A DNA stretch of 64,000 nt from Chryseobacterium shigense (GCF_014207845.1 NZ_JACHLC010000004.1:186001-250000), one strand, 5' to 3'; numbered from the stretch's first letter, positions 8,574 through 18,078 are shown. The notes: generated from the sequence alone by a model not told the origin. Program-made: numbers and translations.

Positions 8574-9074
8574 TTAAAACTGCCGATACAGATAGCGGTT
8601 CGGATAGGTCAGCTTTTCACTTTTCCTTTCACCGTTCACAATCATGTGAACAATATTGATCTGATCATCAAAAATATTATATAAAAAACTCACAGCAGTT
8701 TCAATTTTTTTAGGAGATGCTACCTTTTCTGACTCAAGAAAAACATTCACAGACTCACTGTCTTCTTCAAAACCTACATAATTTACCTTTAAAAACTTTC
8801 CATCAGCTTTCAGTTTAAAATATTCGGCAAAGTATTTTTCCAAAGCATCGTTAAGCTTGCTCTTATATTTCTCATCATTAAAATGGAAAGAACTTCCGTA
8901 TTTTTTACCCAGCCCGTTTTCCAGATCATCCAGGAAAAACCTCCCGGTAATCTCAAAAGATTTTGATTGGGCATTATAATTAATTTCTACAGATCCTACG
9001 TGATAAGGATGCTTCACTTCTGAAAAAGAGAATAAAAAAAACAATGGTAGCAAAAACAGCCATAAGTTCTTCAT
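8574..9074 (-). CDS. DUF6702 family secreted protein
   Basis: A 166-residue protein with a signal peptide (MKNLWLFLLPLFFLFSFSE). The mature N-terminus HPYHVGSVEINYN and the phrase FEITGRFFLDDLE are typical of DUF6702, a Bacteroidota family of unknown function. In Bacteroidota it is commonly found near the HupE/UreJ-type membrane protein and an M1 peptidase, and that is the arrangement here: the HupE-like gene is divergent 66 bp away and the M1 peptidase follows it. The function is not known. Confidence 0.8.
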   Translation of the reverse strand: MKNLWLFLLPLFFLFSFSEVKHPYHVGSVEINYNAQSKSFEITGRFFLDDLENGLGKKYGSSFHFNDEKYKSKLNDALEKYFAEYFKLKADGKFLKVNYVGFEEDSESVNVFLESEKVASPKKIETAVSFLYNIFDDQINIVHMIVNGERKSEKLTYPNRYLYRQF

Positions 9075-9140
9075 AAGTCCTGACCTTTAAAATTTGTTCG
9101 AAATTAATCATTATTTTCGTACGCATTATATTTTTACGTT

Positions 9141-9722
9141 ATGATGCAGGATTTTCTATTCTATTTAAACCTTGGCTGGGAACATATTATTTCTCTTGAT
9201 GCCCTGGATCACCAGTTATTCGTGCTGGCTCTGATTGCCGTATATTCTTACAACGACTGGAAAAAAATCCTGGTTCTGGTTACAGCATTTACAATCGGGC
9301 ATTCCATCACATTAGCATTAAGTATTCTTGATGTTTTCAGGGTTCCTTCTGCCTGGGTAGAATTTTTAATTCCGCTTACTATTGTACTGACTTCTCTGGA
9401 TAATATCTTTATGAAAAACAAAAAACAGACGTTGATGCGGGCCAATTACTATCTGGCAGCTATTTTCGGCCTCATCCACGGAATGGGCTTTGCCAATACA
9501 GCAAGGGTAATGATTGCCAAAAGCCAGAGCATTGCCATGCCGTTGCTGGGCTTTAATACCGGACTGGAACTGGGACAGATCGTTATTGTAACAGCTATTC
9601 TCATCGCTTTATTTATCCTGTTGAATCTTTTCAAGGTTAATAAGAAAGACTGGATACTGTTCGTCTCTTCCGGGGTATTTGCATTGTCTTTAAAAATGAC
9701 TTTGGAAAGAATTCCGTTCTAG
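9141..9722 (+). CDS. HupE/UreJ family membrane protein
   Basis: A 193-residue membrane protein with about six helices. The HupE/UreJ pattern is visible: G-x-EHI with DALDHQLF near residues 12-26, TAFTIGHSITL near 49-59, and FGLIHGMGFA near 109-118, the His/Asp positions thought to bind nickel in characterised relatives. In Bacteroidota this short form is common and not tied to hydrogenase or urease genes, and neither is seen here, so metal transport is only a possibility. Two adjacent ATG codons (9141 and 9144) are possible starts. Confidence 0.85.
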   Translation: MMQDFLFYLNLGWEHIISLDALDHQLFVLALIAVYSYNDWKKILVLVTAFTIGHSITLALSILDVFRVPSAWVEFLIPLTIVLTSLDNIFMKNKKQTLMRANYYLAAIFGLIHGMGFANTARVMIAKSQSIAMPLLGFNTGLELGQIVIVTAILIALFILLNLFKVNKKDWILFVSSGVFALSLKMTLERIPF

Positions 9723-9758
9723 CTTTGAAACATTTTCAATATTTCAACTACTTATTAT

Positions 9759-9766
9759 TATCTTTG
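9759..9766 (+). promoter_or_regulatory. Probable -7 box for the M1 peptidase gene
   Basis: TATCTTTG is an exact TAnnTTTG match, 23 bases before the ATG at 9790. Confidence 0.55.
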
Positions 9767-9789
9767 ATAACTTTTAAATAAATCCGGTA

Positions 9790-12180
9790 ATGAAATTAAA
9801 AGCAGTACTATTTTCATTTTCTGTATTTGCATATACAGGCTTCACCGCACAAAATATTCAGAACAATCCTGGAAGTAACCACGGAAACAGATTCGAACAG
9901 CTTGGGACCATTCTTCCTACCCCCAATATTTACAGAACAGCTTCGGGTGCTCCCGGACAGGGATATTGGCAGAACAAAGCTGATTATGACATCACAGCTT
10001 ATCTTGATGAAGACAAAAGAAACCTGAAAGGTTCAGAAACCATTACCTATTACAACAATTCTCCGGATGACCTGGATTATATCTGGCTGCAGCTGGATGA
10101 AAATGAACAATCCAATATAAAAAATGCAGGTTTTGCATTTTCTTCTAGCCTGCCGGCTTCTACTACTGATCAGCAACTGAAAGTAACTGAGCTTCCTGAA
10201 AAAGATAACGGCTATGGGGTAAACCTGGAAAAGGTAACGGATGCTTCAGGAAATCCTTTGAAATATACGGTGAACAAAACCATGATGCGTATTGATCTGC
10301 CGAAAGTTCTAAAAAAAGGAGAAAAACTCGTCTTTAAAGTAGACTGGAATTATAATATCCCAAACAGAATTAAAATGGGTGGCCGTGGCGGTTATGAAAA
10401 TTTCGCGGAAGACGGAAATGACCTGTACACTATGGCGCAATGGTACCCAAGAATGTGTGTATACAGTGATTTCCACGGATGGCAGAACCACCAGTTCACA
10501 GGACGCGGGGAATTTGCATTGGTATTCGGAAATTTTAAAGTTTCCATGAATGTCCCTGCAGATCATATTGTAGGCGGAACAGGGGAATGTAAAAACTATG
10601 AGCAGGTTTTAACCTCAGACCAGATGTCAAGATACAGAAAGGCTGAAAACGCTGCCGAACCTGTGGAAATTGTAACATTGGATGAAGCGAAAAAGGCTGA
10701 AAAAAATCATTCCAAACAAAGAAAAACATGGGTATTTGCCGCCAATGACGTTAGGGATTTCGCATGGACCTCATCCAGAAAGTTCGTGTGGGACGGAATG
10801 CGCGTTACAATCCCTGAAAATAATAATAAAGTGATGGCAATGAGCTTCTACCCAAAAGAAGCTTATGGACTTTACAGAAAATATTCAACAAAGGCAGTTG
10901 CCCACACAATTAAAACCTATTCTGAATTCACGATTCCTTATCCATATCCCGTAGCACAGTCCGTCGAAGCGGCCAACGGAATGGAATACCCGATGATCTG
11001 TTTCAATTTCGGAAGAACGGAAAAAGACGGAACTTATTCCGAAGGAACCAAGAACGGAATGATTGGAGTTGTGATCCACGAAGTTGGACATAATTTCTTC
11101 CCGATGATCATCAACTCAGATGAAAGACAATGGAGCTGGATGGACGAAGGTTTAAATACGTTCACGGAATATCTTACAGAGGAAAAATGGGATAATAAAT
11201 TCCCTTCAAAAAGAGGACCAGCATGGACGATCACAGACTATATGAAGCTGCCAAAAGACCAACTGGAGCCGATCATGAGTAATTCTGAAAATATCGCTCA
11301 ATTTGGCCCGAATGCCTATTCAAAACCGGCTACAGGTTTAAATATTCTTCGTGAAACCATCATGGGAAGGGAACTTTTTGACAAAGCTTTTAAAACCTAT
11401 GCTAAAAGATGGGCATTCAAGCATCCCGAACCCGCAGATTTCTTCCGTACAATGGAAGATGCCAGCGGAGAGGATCTTGACTGGTTCTGGAGAGGATGGT
11501 TCTACGGAACAGATCCTGTAGACATTGCCATTGATAAGGTAACTGTTGCCACTCCGGACCTCAATACTCCCCCACAGGAAGCCCAAGAAACAAAATATAA
11601 AGTGGAAAAACCGCTTCAGAATTCTTTTGAGGATATTTCAAAGATCAGAAACAGGGAGGATAAAAATATTACCTTCTATGTGGATAAAGACAAAGATCTT
11701 CAGGATTTTTATTACAGATATGACAGAGGCCAAGAAAAAGTAGACAATGATAAAGAATATACTGTAAAAGCAGAAGCCGGTCTTCCATTAGATTCCAAAG
11801 ACAAGGAGAAATTCAAAAATCTTACAGGATACCAGATTGATTTTGTAAACAAAGGAGGACTGGTAATGCCGATCATCCTTGAATTCACTTTTGAAGACGG
11901 ATCAAAACTATACGACAAATCATCTGCACAAATCTGGAGACATAATGAGCAGAAGGTTTCAAAGACTTATTATTTTGATAAGAAGATCAAATCCATACAG
12001 CTTGATCCAATGAGAGAAACTGCAGATATTGATACTTCTAATAATTTGTGGAGCAGCAGCGGTTCTGATGGCCAGGTTTCAAAATTCCAGTTGTTTAAAC
12101 AGAAACAGGGAGACGGTCCGGTAAGAGGTGGCTCCAATGGAAAAGAAAATCCGATGCAGGCAGGCGGAAAGAAATTATAA
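9790..12180 (+). CDS. M1 family zinc metallopeptidase, secreted
   Basis: A 796-residue aminopeptidase-N-type protein with a signal peptide (MKLKAVLFSFSVFAYTGFTAQ). The gluzincin motif HEVGH is at residues 430-434 and the third zinc ligand is Glu453 in WMDEGLN, the canonical 18-residue spacing. The N-terminal beta domain (residues about 60-300) and the helical end (PEPADFFRTMEDASGEDLDWFWRGWFYGTDP) are present. The usual GAMEN exopeptidase motif appears as ANGMEYP near residue 395. Such proteins sit in the periplasm or outer membrane of Bacteroidota and trim peptides. No C-terminal sorting domain is obvious; the tail is Gly/Lys-rich. Confidence 0.93.
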   Translation: MKLKAVLFSFSVFAYTGFTAQNIQNNPGSNHGNRFEQLGTILPTPNIYRTASGAPGQGYWQNKADYDITAYLDEDKRNLKGSETITYYNNSPDDLDYIWLQLDENEQSNIKNAGFAFSSSLPASTTDQQLKVTELPEKDNGYGVNLEKVTDASGNPLKYTVNKTMMRIDLPKVLKKGEKLVFKVDWNYNIPNRIKMGGRGGYENFAEDGNDLYTMAQWYPRMCVYSDFHGWQNHQFTGRGEFALVFGNFKVSMNVPADHIVGGTGECKNYEQVLTSDQMSRYRKAENAAEPVEIVTLDEAKKAEKNHSKQRKTWVFAANDVRDFAWTSSRKFVWDGMRVTIPENNNKVMAMSFYPKEAYGLYRKYSTKAVAHTIKTYSEFTIPYPYPVAQSVEAANGMEYPMICFNFGRTEKDGTYSEGTKNGMIGVVIHEVGHNFFPMIINSDERQWSWMDEGLNTFTEYLTEEKWDNKFPSKRGPAWTITDYMKLPKDQLEPIMSNSENIAQFGPNAYSKPATGLNILRETIMGRELFDKAFKTYAKRWAFKHPEPADFFRTMEDASGEDLDWFWRGWFYGTDPVDIAIDKVTVATPDLNTPPQEAQETKYKVEKPLQNSFEDISKIRNREDKNITFYVDKDKDLQDFYYRYDRGQEKVDNDKEYTVKAEAGLPLDSKDKEKFKNLTGYQIDFVNKGGLVMPIILEFTFEDGSKLYDKSSAQIWRHNEQKVSKTYYFDKKIKSIQLDPMRETADIDTSNNLWSSSGSDGQVSKFQLFKQKQGDGPVRGGSNGKENPMQAGGKKL

Positions 12181-12184
12181 AAAT

Positions 12185-12220
12185 AAAAAAAGGTTGTCCC
12201 TATTTGAGGCTGCCTTTTTT
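12185..12220 (+). terminator. Terminator after M1 peptidase
   Basis: AAAAAAAGG and CCTTTTTT flank a loop with further pairing, ending in a T run, five bases after the stop codon. Confidence 0.65.
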
Positions 12221-12274
12221 ATTGAATTTATTATATTTTTTGGCTAAAGCCTTTTATGTTTCTTTAAATCATTA

Positions 12275-12292
12275 AGCGGGCTAAAGCCCGCT
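12275..12292. repeat. REP-like hairpin AGCGGGCT-AA-AGCCCGCT
   Basis: A perfect 8-bp GC-rich palindrome with a two-base centre in an otherwise AT-rich intergenic region, followed by CCTATTGA. Its lack of a T run argues against a terminator. From memory, the same word occurs between genes in related genomes, so a dispersed repeat is likely. Confidence 0.6.
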
Positions 12293-12342
12293 CCTATTGA
12301 ATTATATAATTCCGGAAAAGAAAAAATCTGCTCAATCAGCTT

Positions 12343-12357
12343 AATCTGCGAGAGATT
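12343..12357. repeat. Dispersed intergenic repeat, partial copy 2
   Basis: AATCTGCGAGAGATT repeats one arm of the inverted repeat at 4834-4914, and the preceding CTGCTCAATCAGCTT resembles that element's middle. The opposite arm is missing, so this is a partial copy. Confidence 0.65.
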
Positions 12358-12449
12358 TTTTAACGCAAAGTTTCATTCACATTCCGAAAATTAAAGTTTG
12401 TAAAGAATGAATCAATTTTTCAAATTGATTGATGAAGCTGTTGTTGAAA

Positions 12450-13148
12450 TTAGTTCAGGTAAGCTTTCAAAGAATTCTTATAAGTCCTTCCAAGCGGAAG
12501 TTTCTCCCCATCTTTAAGATACACATGAGCCGTATCATATGAACTGATATGAGAAGACAGGACAATATATGACTTATGAATTCTTATGAATCCCAGATTT
12601 TGAAATTTCTCTTCAAAATTAGACATCCGTTCAAGGAGCATATACTTTTTCAGATGGGTTACCAGAATGATATATTCTCCAAATCCCTGCACCCACCGCA
12701 CATCGTCCAGAAGTACTTTATTCATCACATAATTGGATTTGAACATAATAAAATCCTCTTTCTTCTGATGTTCCGTAGAATTTTTAAACTGCAAGAAATC
12801 TTTTGCCTTATTAATTGCTTTCCTGAATGTATCAAAATCTACAGGCTTTACAAGATAATGAACAACATCCAATTCAAAGGCTTTAACCGCGTATTGAGTT
12901 TCCAGAGTGAGAAATATGCACAGCGGTTTGTAAGGTAACTGGTGTAAAAGCTCAATTCCGTTGATGTAAGGCATATTGATATCCAGAATTACCAGATCTA
13001 CTCTATTCTGTTTAAGATATTCCAGTGCTTCTTCCGGATTCTGAAAAATTTTCAGCAGATCCACATCTTCCATCTGTCCGCAATATTTTTGGATAAGCTG
13101 GAGCGCCGGATATTCATCATCTACACTTACGATTGTCAGATTAGCCAT
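12450..13148 (-). CDS. LytTR-type response regulator
   Basis: A 232-residue regulator. The receiver domain (residues 1-120) has acidic pocket Asp10-Asp11, phosphoacceptor Asp56 in LVILDINMP, and Lys near 105 in LVKPVD. The LytTR DNA-binding domain (about 130-232) has the usual WVQGFGEYIILVT and FIRIHKSYIV segments. It is translated with the sensor kinase through a TAATG stop/start overlap at 13148. Targets are probably on the divergent side (DUF2490, CitMHS and DAACS genes), which is inference from position. Confidence 0.95.
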   Translation of the reverse strand: MANLTIVSVDDEYPALQLIQKYCGQMEDVDLLKIFQNPEEALEYLKQNRVDLVILDINMPYINGIELLHQLPYKPLCIFLTLETQYAVKAFELDVVHYLVKPVDFDTFRKAINKAKDFLQFKNSTEHQKKEDFIMFKSNYVMNKVLLDDVRWVQGFGEYIILVTHLKKYMLLERMSNFEEKFQNLGFIRIHKSYIVLSSHISSYDTAHVYLKDGEKLPLGRTYKNSLKAYLN

Positions 13149-14254
13149 TACAATTTTATTTTTAAGATCGTCTGATAGTTATTATTTTCTATAGGTTCAG
13201 ATATAAAAGTAAATCTTCCTGCGTAGTTTTTTTCAAGAATATTGATTACCGCTTCATTCCCCAAACCACTGTCATTCAGATTCCCGACAAGGTTCTTCTT
13301 CCTGGCCACGGAATTCTGAATTTCAAATAAAAGTTCCTGATCAAGTATTTTATAGCCTACCTTAATATAACTCCCCTCTTCTATTCCCACAGCTGAATGT
13401 TTCAGGGCGTTTTCAAACAGAGTAAGGCATACAGAAGGCGGAATATCAATTAATTCCAGCGTTTCTTCATCTTCAACAGTAAAAGTGATGTTCAAGACAT
13501 TATTGTACTTTAACTGATATAATCCAGCAAGAGATTTAATGGATGAAAACTCCTGAGCCATACTGATTTTATCCTTTCCTGTATCATAAATCACATACTG
13601 AAGCAGTTTACTGAGTTGCAATATAGATTCCGAGGTATTTTCCGAAGGCTGAAAGCTTTTGGAATAAATATTATTAAGCGTATTGAGTAAAAAATGGGGG
13701 TTCATTTTAGATTTCAAAAGATCAAGGTACAGCTGGTCTTTTTCCTCACCCAGGTCTTTAAAATCCTGCTCTATCAAAAATTTATCCTTTGTAATTCCAA
13801 GAAATGAAGCAACAAGTATCACAATTCCCTGTGCGGTATATACATTGTACAGAAATTTTGTATTGGAAAGGTTTTCATTAAAACTCATATTAAAAACCGC
13901 CGGTTCAAGCAGAATCCTGAAAAGGCTCGAGACCAGAAAAGTGATCAGGGCAAAGAGAATGAATTCAGGATATTTATTGGAAAGATAAAATTCAGGGACG
14001 AGATAAGAATAGACGAGACTGTAAATTCCGACATTAAAAATAATGACTGATATAACACTCCAGATGAGTTCCGGAACATCCAAAAAGTAGTTTTCGGTAA
14101 AAAAAGTAATTAAAATGAAGATCAAAAGGAAAAGAATGTGCTGAAACTTCAGCAAAAGTCCCCAATGATATTCCATCAGCTTTTTCAAAACTTTCGCATT
14201 AAACAAAAGCCTGAAAACCAACAATATAAATACAATATTTACAATTAAAAACAT
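13148..14254 (-). CDS. LytS-like sensor histidine kinase
   Basis: A 368-residue kinase with about five membrane helices in residues 1-155 and a His_kinase domain: KSKMNPHFLLN with phosphoacceptor His187, N-box FENALKHS at 281-288, and GLGNEAVINIL as the G-box. There is no periplasmic sensory domain, so it may sense within the membrane. It pairs with the downstream LytTR regulator, overlapping by one base, and is divergent from the transporter cluster starting at 14406. Confidence 0.93.
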   Translation of the reverse strand: MFLIVNIVFILLVFRLLFNAKVLKKLMEYHWGLLLKFQHILFLLIFILITFFTENYFLDVPELIWSVISVIIFNVGIYSLVYSYLVPEFYLSNKYPEFILFALITFLVSSLFRILLEPAVFNMSFNENLSNTKFLYNVYTAQGIVILVASFLGITKDKFLIEQDFKDLGEEKDQLYLDLLKSKMNPHFLLNTLNNIYSKSFQPSENTSESILQLSKLLQYVIYDTGKDKISMAQEFSSIKSLAGLYQLKYNNVLNITFTVEDEETLELIDIPPSVCLTLFENALKHSAVGIEEGSYIKVGYKILDQELLFEIQNSVARKKNLVGNLNDSGLGNEAVINILEKNYAGRFTFISEPIENNNYQTILKIKL

Positions 14255-14405
14255 CTAAAAACCTCAATTTTCAATCTTTCAAATATACCATCTTTTTAAG
14301 CCCGCCGTGCAGTTCACTGATAAAAACTGTCATTGATTGAAAAATAAATCTGCGGCTGGTTCTTATAAATATATTTGAAACATCAGGATATTAACTCAAT
14401 ATTAC

Positions 14406-15098
14406 ATGAAAATTAAATTCAAATTAATCATTATTCTGCTGTTCGGAATAATCCATCAGGCAGATGCTCAAAGCCGTGATAGCTACAATATGTGGTTCCA
14501 GTATCTGATGTCGGCAAGACTGACGGATAAAAGTACTTTAACGGCTCTGTCACAATACCGTTCCTTTGACCTGGCTTATGACACAAGGCTTTTCCTGGTT
14601 TCTGCCTACGTAGATTACGAAGTAGCCAAGGAAGTAAAACCCGCTGCCGGATTCATGTTCCTGGTACTGGATTCCTATAAATCTGACAATACCAAAAAAG
14701 AGAGGTATGAAAAAAGACCTTTCCAGCAGGTAACACTAGGAGGTAATATCGGAAGAACTTCGGTTTCGCACCGTTTCCGGGTGGAAGAAAGATTCATAAG
14801 CAATCCCAATGAATTTATCGTTCGTCTCCGTTATCTGATTTCTCTGAGAATTCCATTTAACAAAGCAGGAGAAAAAGAAAAACTGTACGGTATCCTGAAA
14901 AATGAATTAAGGATGAATGTGGTAAAGGAAGATCCGTTCGACAGCAACCGTTTAACAGCCGGACTTGGCATTAAAGTAGGAAAAAATTCAGCGATTGAAG
15001 TGGCTTTTATCAACCAGCTGGAAACTGGTTCCACAAGCAACTATGGCTACATCGGCTACAGAAACAGCTTCGACTGGAGAAAAAACAAAAATAAATAA
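14406..15098 (+). CDS. DUF2490 family outer-membrane-type protein
   Basis: A 230-residue protein with a signal peptide (MKIKFKLIIILLFGIIHQADAQ). The mature part alternates aromatic and polar residues as in a small beta-barrel, with the DUF2490 features NMWFQYLMSARL, VSHRFRVEERF and the final NYGYIGYRNSF. The family has no assigned function. It lies 17 bp before the CitMHS transporter gene and is probably co-transcribed, so an outer-membrane role in substrate entry is a plausible inference. Confidence 0.85.
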   Translation: MKIKFKLIIILLFGIIHQADAQSRDSYNMWFQYLMSARLTDKSTLTALSQYRSFDLAYDTRLFLVSAYVDYEVAKEVKPAAGFMFLVLDSYKSDNTKKERYEKRPFQQVTLGGNIGRTSVSHRFRVEERFISNPNEFIVRLRYLISLRIPFNKAGEKEKLYGILKNELRMNVVKEDPFDSNRLTAGLGIKVGKNSAIEVAFINQLETGSTSNYGYIGYRNSFDWRKNKNK

Positions 15099-15115
15099 CT
15101 ATAAATCAATCACCT

Positions 15116-16402
15116 ATGCTTACATTCCTCGGATTTCTCATGATCCTGATCTTTATGGTCCTGATCATGAATAAAAAAATGACACCGCTTACAGCTTTGG
15201 TCATCGTACCGGTAACCATTGCTCTTTTCGCGGGTTTCGGACCTGAACTGGGAGATATGATGAAAAACGGTGTCAAAGAAATAGCGCTAACAGGTGTGAT
15301 GCTGATCTTTGCCATCCTTTATTTCAGTTTAATGATAGACACTGGCCTTTTTGAGCCTTTAGTGAATATAATTTTAAAAGCTGTTGGGGACAATCCCATC
15401 AAAACAACAATAGGAACTGCCATTCTTACAGCCTTGGTTTCACTGGACGGCGATGGTTCTTCCACGTATTTAATTGTAGTTGCTGCAATGCTTCCGCTTT
15501 ACAAAAGACAGGGCATGAATCCGTTAATTCTTACCTGCATTATTATGCTGGCTGGCCAGATTATGAATATTCTACCCTGGGGAGGTCCTACCGCAAGAGT
15601 TATGAGCTCCCTGAAGCTTGGGCATACAGAAATCTTTGTTCCTATGATCCCTATCATGGCTATAGGTATTCTATGGGTTATATTTGTGGCTTACATTTTG
15701 GGAAGAAGAGAAAAAATAAGGATTGCCAAACACGGAAAATTTACCAATTACAACAGCAATGATATTATTGGTGAAGCAGATCCTAAACTCCGTCGTCCCA
15801 AGCTGATTCTAATTAATCTTGCCCTTACAATCACTCTTTTAGTGGTGATGATCCTTGATATTGTTCCTTTAGGCATTGCCTTTATGATTGCATTCTGTAT
15901 TGCTTCCATCATCAATTATCCAAAACTGAAAGACCAGCAGAAAATTATTTCCAAACATGCAGGAAACGCCCTATCAGTAGCAGGAATGATTTTCGGAGCA
16001 GGAATTTTCACGGGAATTCTGAATGGTTCAGGCATTATGCAGGCAATGGGAAACAGCATGATAGAAATAGTGCCGAAAAGCTGGGGAGGCTATCTGAATA
16101 TTGTGACCGCCCTATTCAGTATTCCGCTTACTTTTTTCCTGTCCAATGATGCCTATTATTTTGGGATACTTCCTATTATTGTCACTACCGGACATCAGCT
16201 GGGAATTTCACCGGAAATATTGGGACGGGCAAGCCTTATCGGGCAGGGTTCTCATCTTCTGAGCCCGCTGGTTCCTTCTACCTATCTGCTGGTATCACTG
16301 GCAGGTGTGGAATTTTCCGATCATTTGAAGTATACTTTAAAATGGGCTTTGGGCTCCTCCATTGTGATGCTTCTGGCAGCGTTGATTCTTGGTGTGATCT
16401 AA
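15116..16402 (+). CDS. CitMHS family citrate-type transporter
   Basis: A 428-residue inner-membrane protein with about eleven hydrophobic helices. The phrases ALVSLDGDGSSTYLI, MNILPWGGPTARVMS and LIGQGSHLLSPLVPSTYLL are diagnostic of the CitMHS family, which imports citrate as a divalent-metal complex with protons. Length matches CitM/CitH of Bacillus. It lies between the DUF2490 gene and a dicarboxylate transporter gene, next to a two-component system, which suggests an organic-acid uptake locus. Confidence 0.92.
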   Translation: MLTFLGFLMILIFMVLIMNKKMTPLTALVIVPVTIALFAGFGPELGDMMKNGVKEIALTGVMLIFAILYFSLMIDTGLFEPLVNIILKAVGDNPIKTTIGTAILTALVSLDGDGSSTYLIVVAAMLPLYKRQGMNPLILTCIIMLAGQIMNILPWGGPTARVMSSLKLGHTEIFVPMIPIMAIGILWVIFVAYILGRREKIRIAKHGKFTNYNSNDIIGEADPKLRRPKLILINLALTITLLVVMILDIVPLGIAFMIAFCIASIINYPKLKDQQKIISKHAGNALSVAGMIFGAGIFTGILNGSGIMQAMGNSMIEIVPKSWGGYLNIVTALFSIPLTFFLSNDAYYFGILPIIVTTGHQLGISPEILGRASLIGQGSHLLSPLVPSTYLLVSLAGVEFSDHLKYTLKWALGSSIVMLLAALILGVI

Positions 16403-16480
16403 TCTCAATTCGTTAATTATTATTATATTTCGGATATGTAAAAAACTCCCGGTTTTGCACAGACAGTATATTTTTTTCAG

Positions 16481-17698
16481 ATGAACCTTTTTGAAACTAA
16501 AAAAACATTCACAGGAAGATATTTAAAAAATCTTACCTTATATGTATTTGCCGCAATTCTCGGTGGAGTGCTTACAGGACATTATGCACCTGAGACAAGC
16601 ATTAAACTGGGAATTGTGAGCCGGTATTTTTTCATGGTACTGGAAATGATCATCCTTCCTATTATTTTCATGGCGATCATGTACGGGATCTGCCAGCTTT
16701 CAGGGATCAAAAACGCGAGGAGTATCGTATGGAAAACTATTCTGTATTTTCTGATTTTAAGCTCTATTGCTATTGTTTTAGGATTTATTTTCGGTTTTGC
16801 GGTAAAACCCGGAGCCGATACGGGAATTGATACCTCCAGGATCAGTAAATCTCTTCCCAGAACCTTTGAAATCAATGATGCAAGTTTATCCGGCAGGCTG
16901 TATCTTAACAGGCATGGGATTTTCCTTATCACTTCAATTGTAGCCGGAATTTTTATGAATCTCTCCAAAGGAAGGGAAAAGTTCCTGAACATATTGGATC
17001 GCGGCCTTAAGGTTTTTTACACGGTAATCAAATATCTATACATCATTCTTCCGGCTGTTATTTTCTGTAATATCGCTTATGGAATTGCTGTTTATGGTAT
17101 CAATACCCTTTTACCCCTCAGTAAAGTAGTGGCAACGGTTTATCTTGCCGATATTGTTTTTATTTTCGGGATTTTAGGGGCAGTAGCTTATCTGTTTAAA
17201 ATCCAGCTGTGGAAATTTTTACTGGATTTAAAAGAGGAAATCATCCTGGTAGTCACTACCTCTTCCTCAAAGACCGCTTTCCCTCTGATCTTTGATAAAA
17301 TGGAATCCGAAGGGTACAGCAGAAAAATTTTAGGATTTGTAATTCCTTTGGGATATAATTTTAATCTTTCGGGAGCATGTATCTATATTTCCGTTACCTG
17401 TTGTTTTCTTATTCAGTTTTATGATATTTCACTCAACTTAAGTGATTATCTGTGGCTTTTCGTCATTATTTCCATAACCTCAAAAACTGCTTCAGGTGTT
17501 CCGGGATCGGGATTTTTAGCTCTTATTTTTACCTTAAACAGATTTGGGAAAATTCCGTTAACGGATATTGCGCTTCTTTACAGTGTGGACCGTTTTATGA
17601 ATGAAGCGAGATCTGTTACCAATTTTATCAGTATCGCTATTTCCGGGGCTGTGATTTCAAAAATAAATCAGGCTTCAAAAAAACATGAAATACAGTAA
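16481..17698 (+). CDS. Dicarboxylate/amino acid:cation symporter (DAACS)
   Basis: A 405-residue transporter of the GltP/DctA fold. Conserved landmarks are the serine-rich hairpin TTSSSKTAFPL, the NLSGACIY segment in helix TM7, KTASGVPGSGF in the second hairpin and RFMNEARSVTN in TM8. These bind sodium or protons and an acidic amino acid or C4-dicarboxylate. The TM8 Arg (NEARS) fits recognition of a side-chain carboxylate. It lies 78 bp after the CitMHS gene and may be co-regulated with it. Confidence 0.93.
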   Translation: MNLFETKKTFTGRYLKNLTLYVFAAILGGVLTGHYAPETSIKLGIVSRYFFMVLEMIILPIIFMAIMYGICQLSGIKNARSIVWKTILYFLILSSIAIVLGFIFGFAVKPGADTGIDTSRISKSLPRTFEINDASLSGRLYLNRHGIFLITSIVAGIFMNLSKGREKFLNILDRGLKVFYTVIKYLYIILPAVIFCNIAYGIAVYGINTLLPLSKVVATVYLADIVFIFGILGAVAYLFKIQLWKFLLDLKEEIILVVTTSSSKTAFPLIFDKMESEGYSRKILGFVIPLGYNFNLSGACIYISVTCCFLIQFYDISLNLSDYLWLFVIISITSKTASGVPGSGFLALIFTLNRFGKIPLTDIALLYSVDRFMNEARSVTNFISIAISGAVISKINQASKKHEIQ

Positions 17699-17824
17699 TA
17701 TTTTTCTTACCTTTTTTTGATTCAATCATACTATCTCACATTCAAACATATACAATACTGATTTTCAAAATACAAACTCCAATAATTAATCCACAAACAG
17801 TGAATAACCAATTCATATTTTCCC

Positions 17825-17832
17825 TATCTTTG
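17825..17832 (+). promoter_or_regulatory. Probable -7 box for GG-leader peptide gene
   Basis: TATCTTTG is an exact TAnnTTTG match 83 bases upstream of the peptide ATG, leaving a 5' leader of roughly 75 nt. Confidence 0.5.
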
Positions 17833-17915
17833 AATAACAATTACACACCAAATCGTCAAAAATCCTGATTGACTATAAATGTTCAGGAATCTAAAAACAA
17901 ATTAAAATATTAATC

Positions 17916-18050
17916 ATGAAAAATGCTAAATCATTAAGCAGAGACGCCCAAAAATTGATTATGGGAGGTGCTGCCAGACTTGTTTGCTGTGAATGGAACG
18001 AACAGGGAAAATGTATCTTATGGATAGGACCGGGACAGAACTGCCCTTAA
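17916..18050 (+). CDS. GG-leader cysteine-rich peptide precursor (bacteriocin-like)
   Basis: A 44-residue gene. The leader MKNAKSLSRDAQKLIMGG has the double-glycine pattern LSR..QKLIMGG found in short 'bacteriocin-like' precursors of Chryseobacterium and relatives. After Gly-Gly a 26-residue core starts AARLVCCEWNEQGKC and ends GPGQNCP, with four Cys, two Trp and no long hydrophobic run. Double-Gly leaders are normally cut by C39-peptidase ABC exporters; none lies in this window. An upstream promoter box and a strong terminator 28 bp after the stop support an independent transcript. Whether the product is antimicrobial, a signal or something else is unknown. Confidence 0.8.
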   Translation: MKNAKSLSRDAQKLIMGGAARLVCCEWNEQGKCILWIGPGQNCP

Positions 18051-18078
18051 TTCACAGAATTATTAGAATTAAATACAA

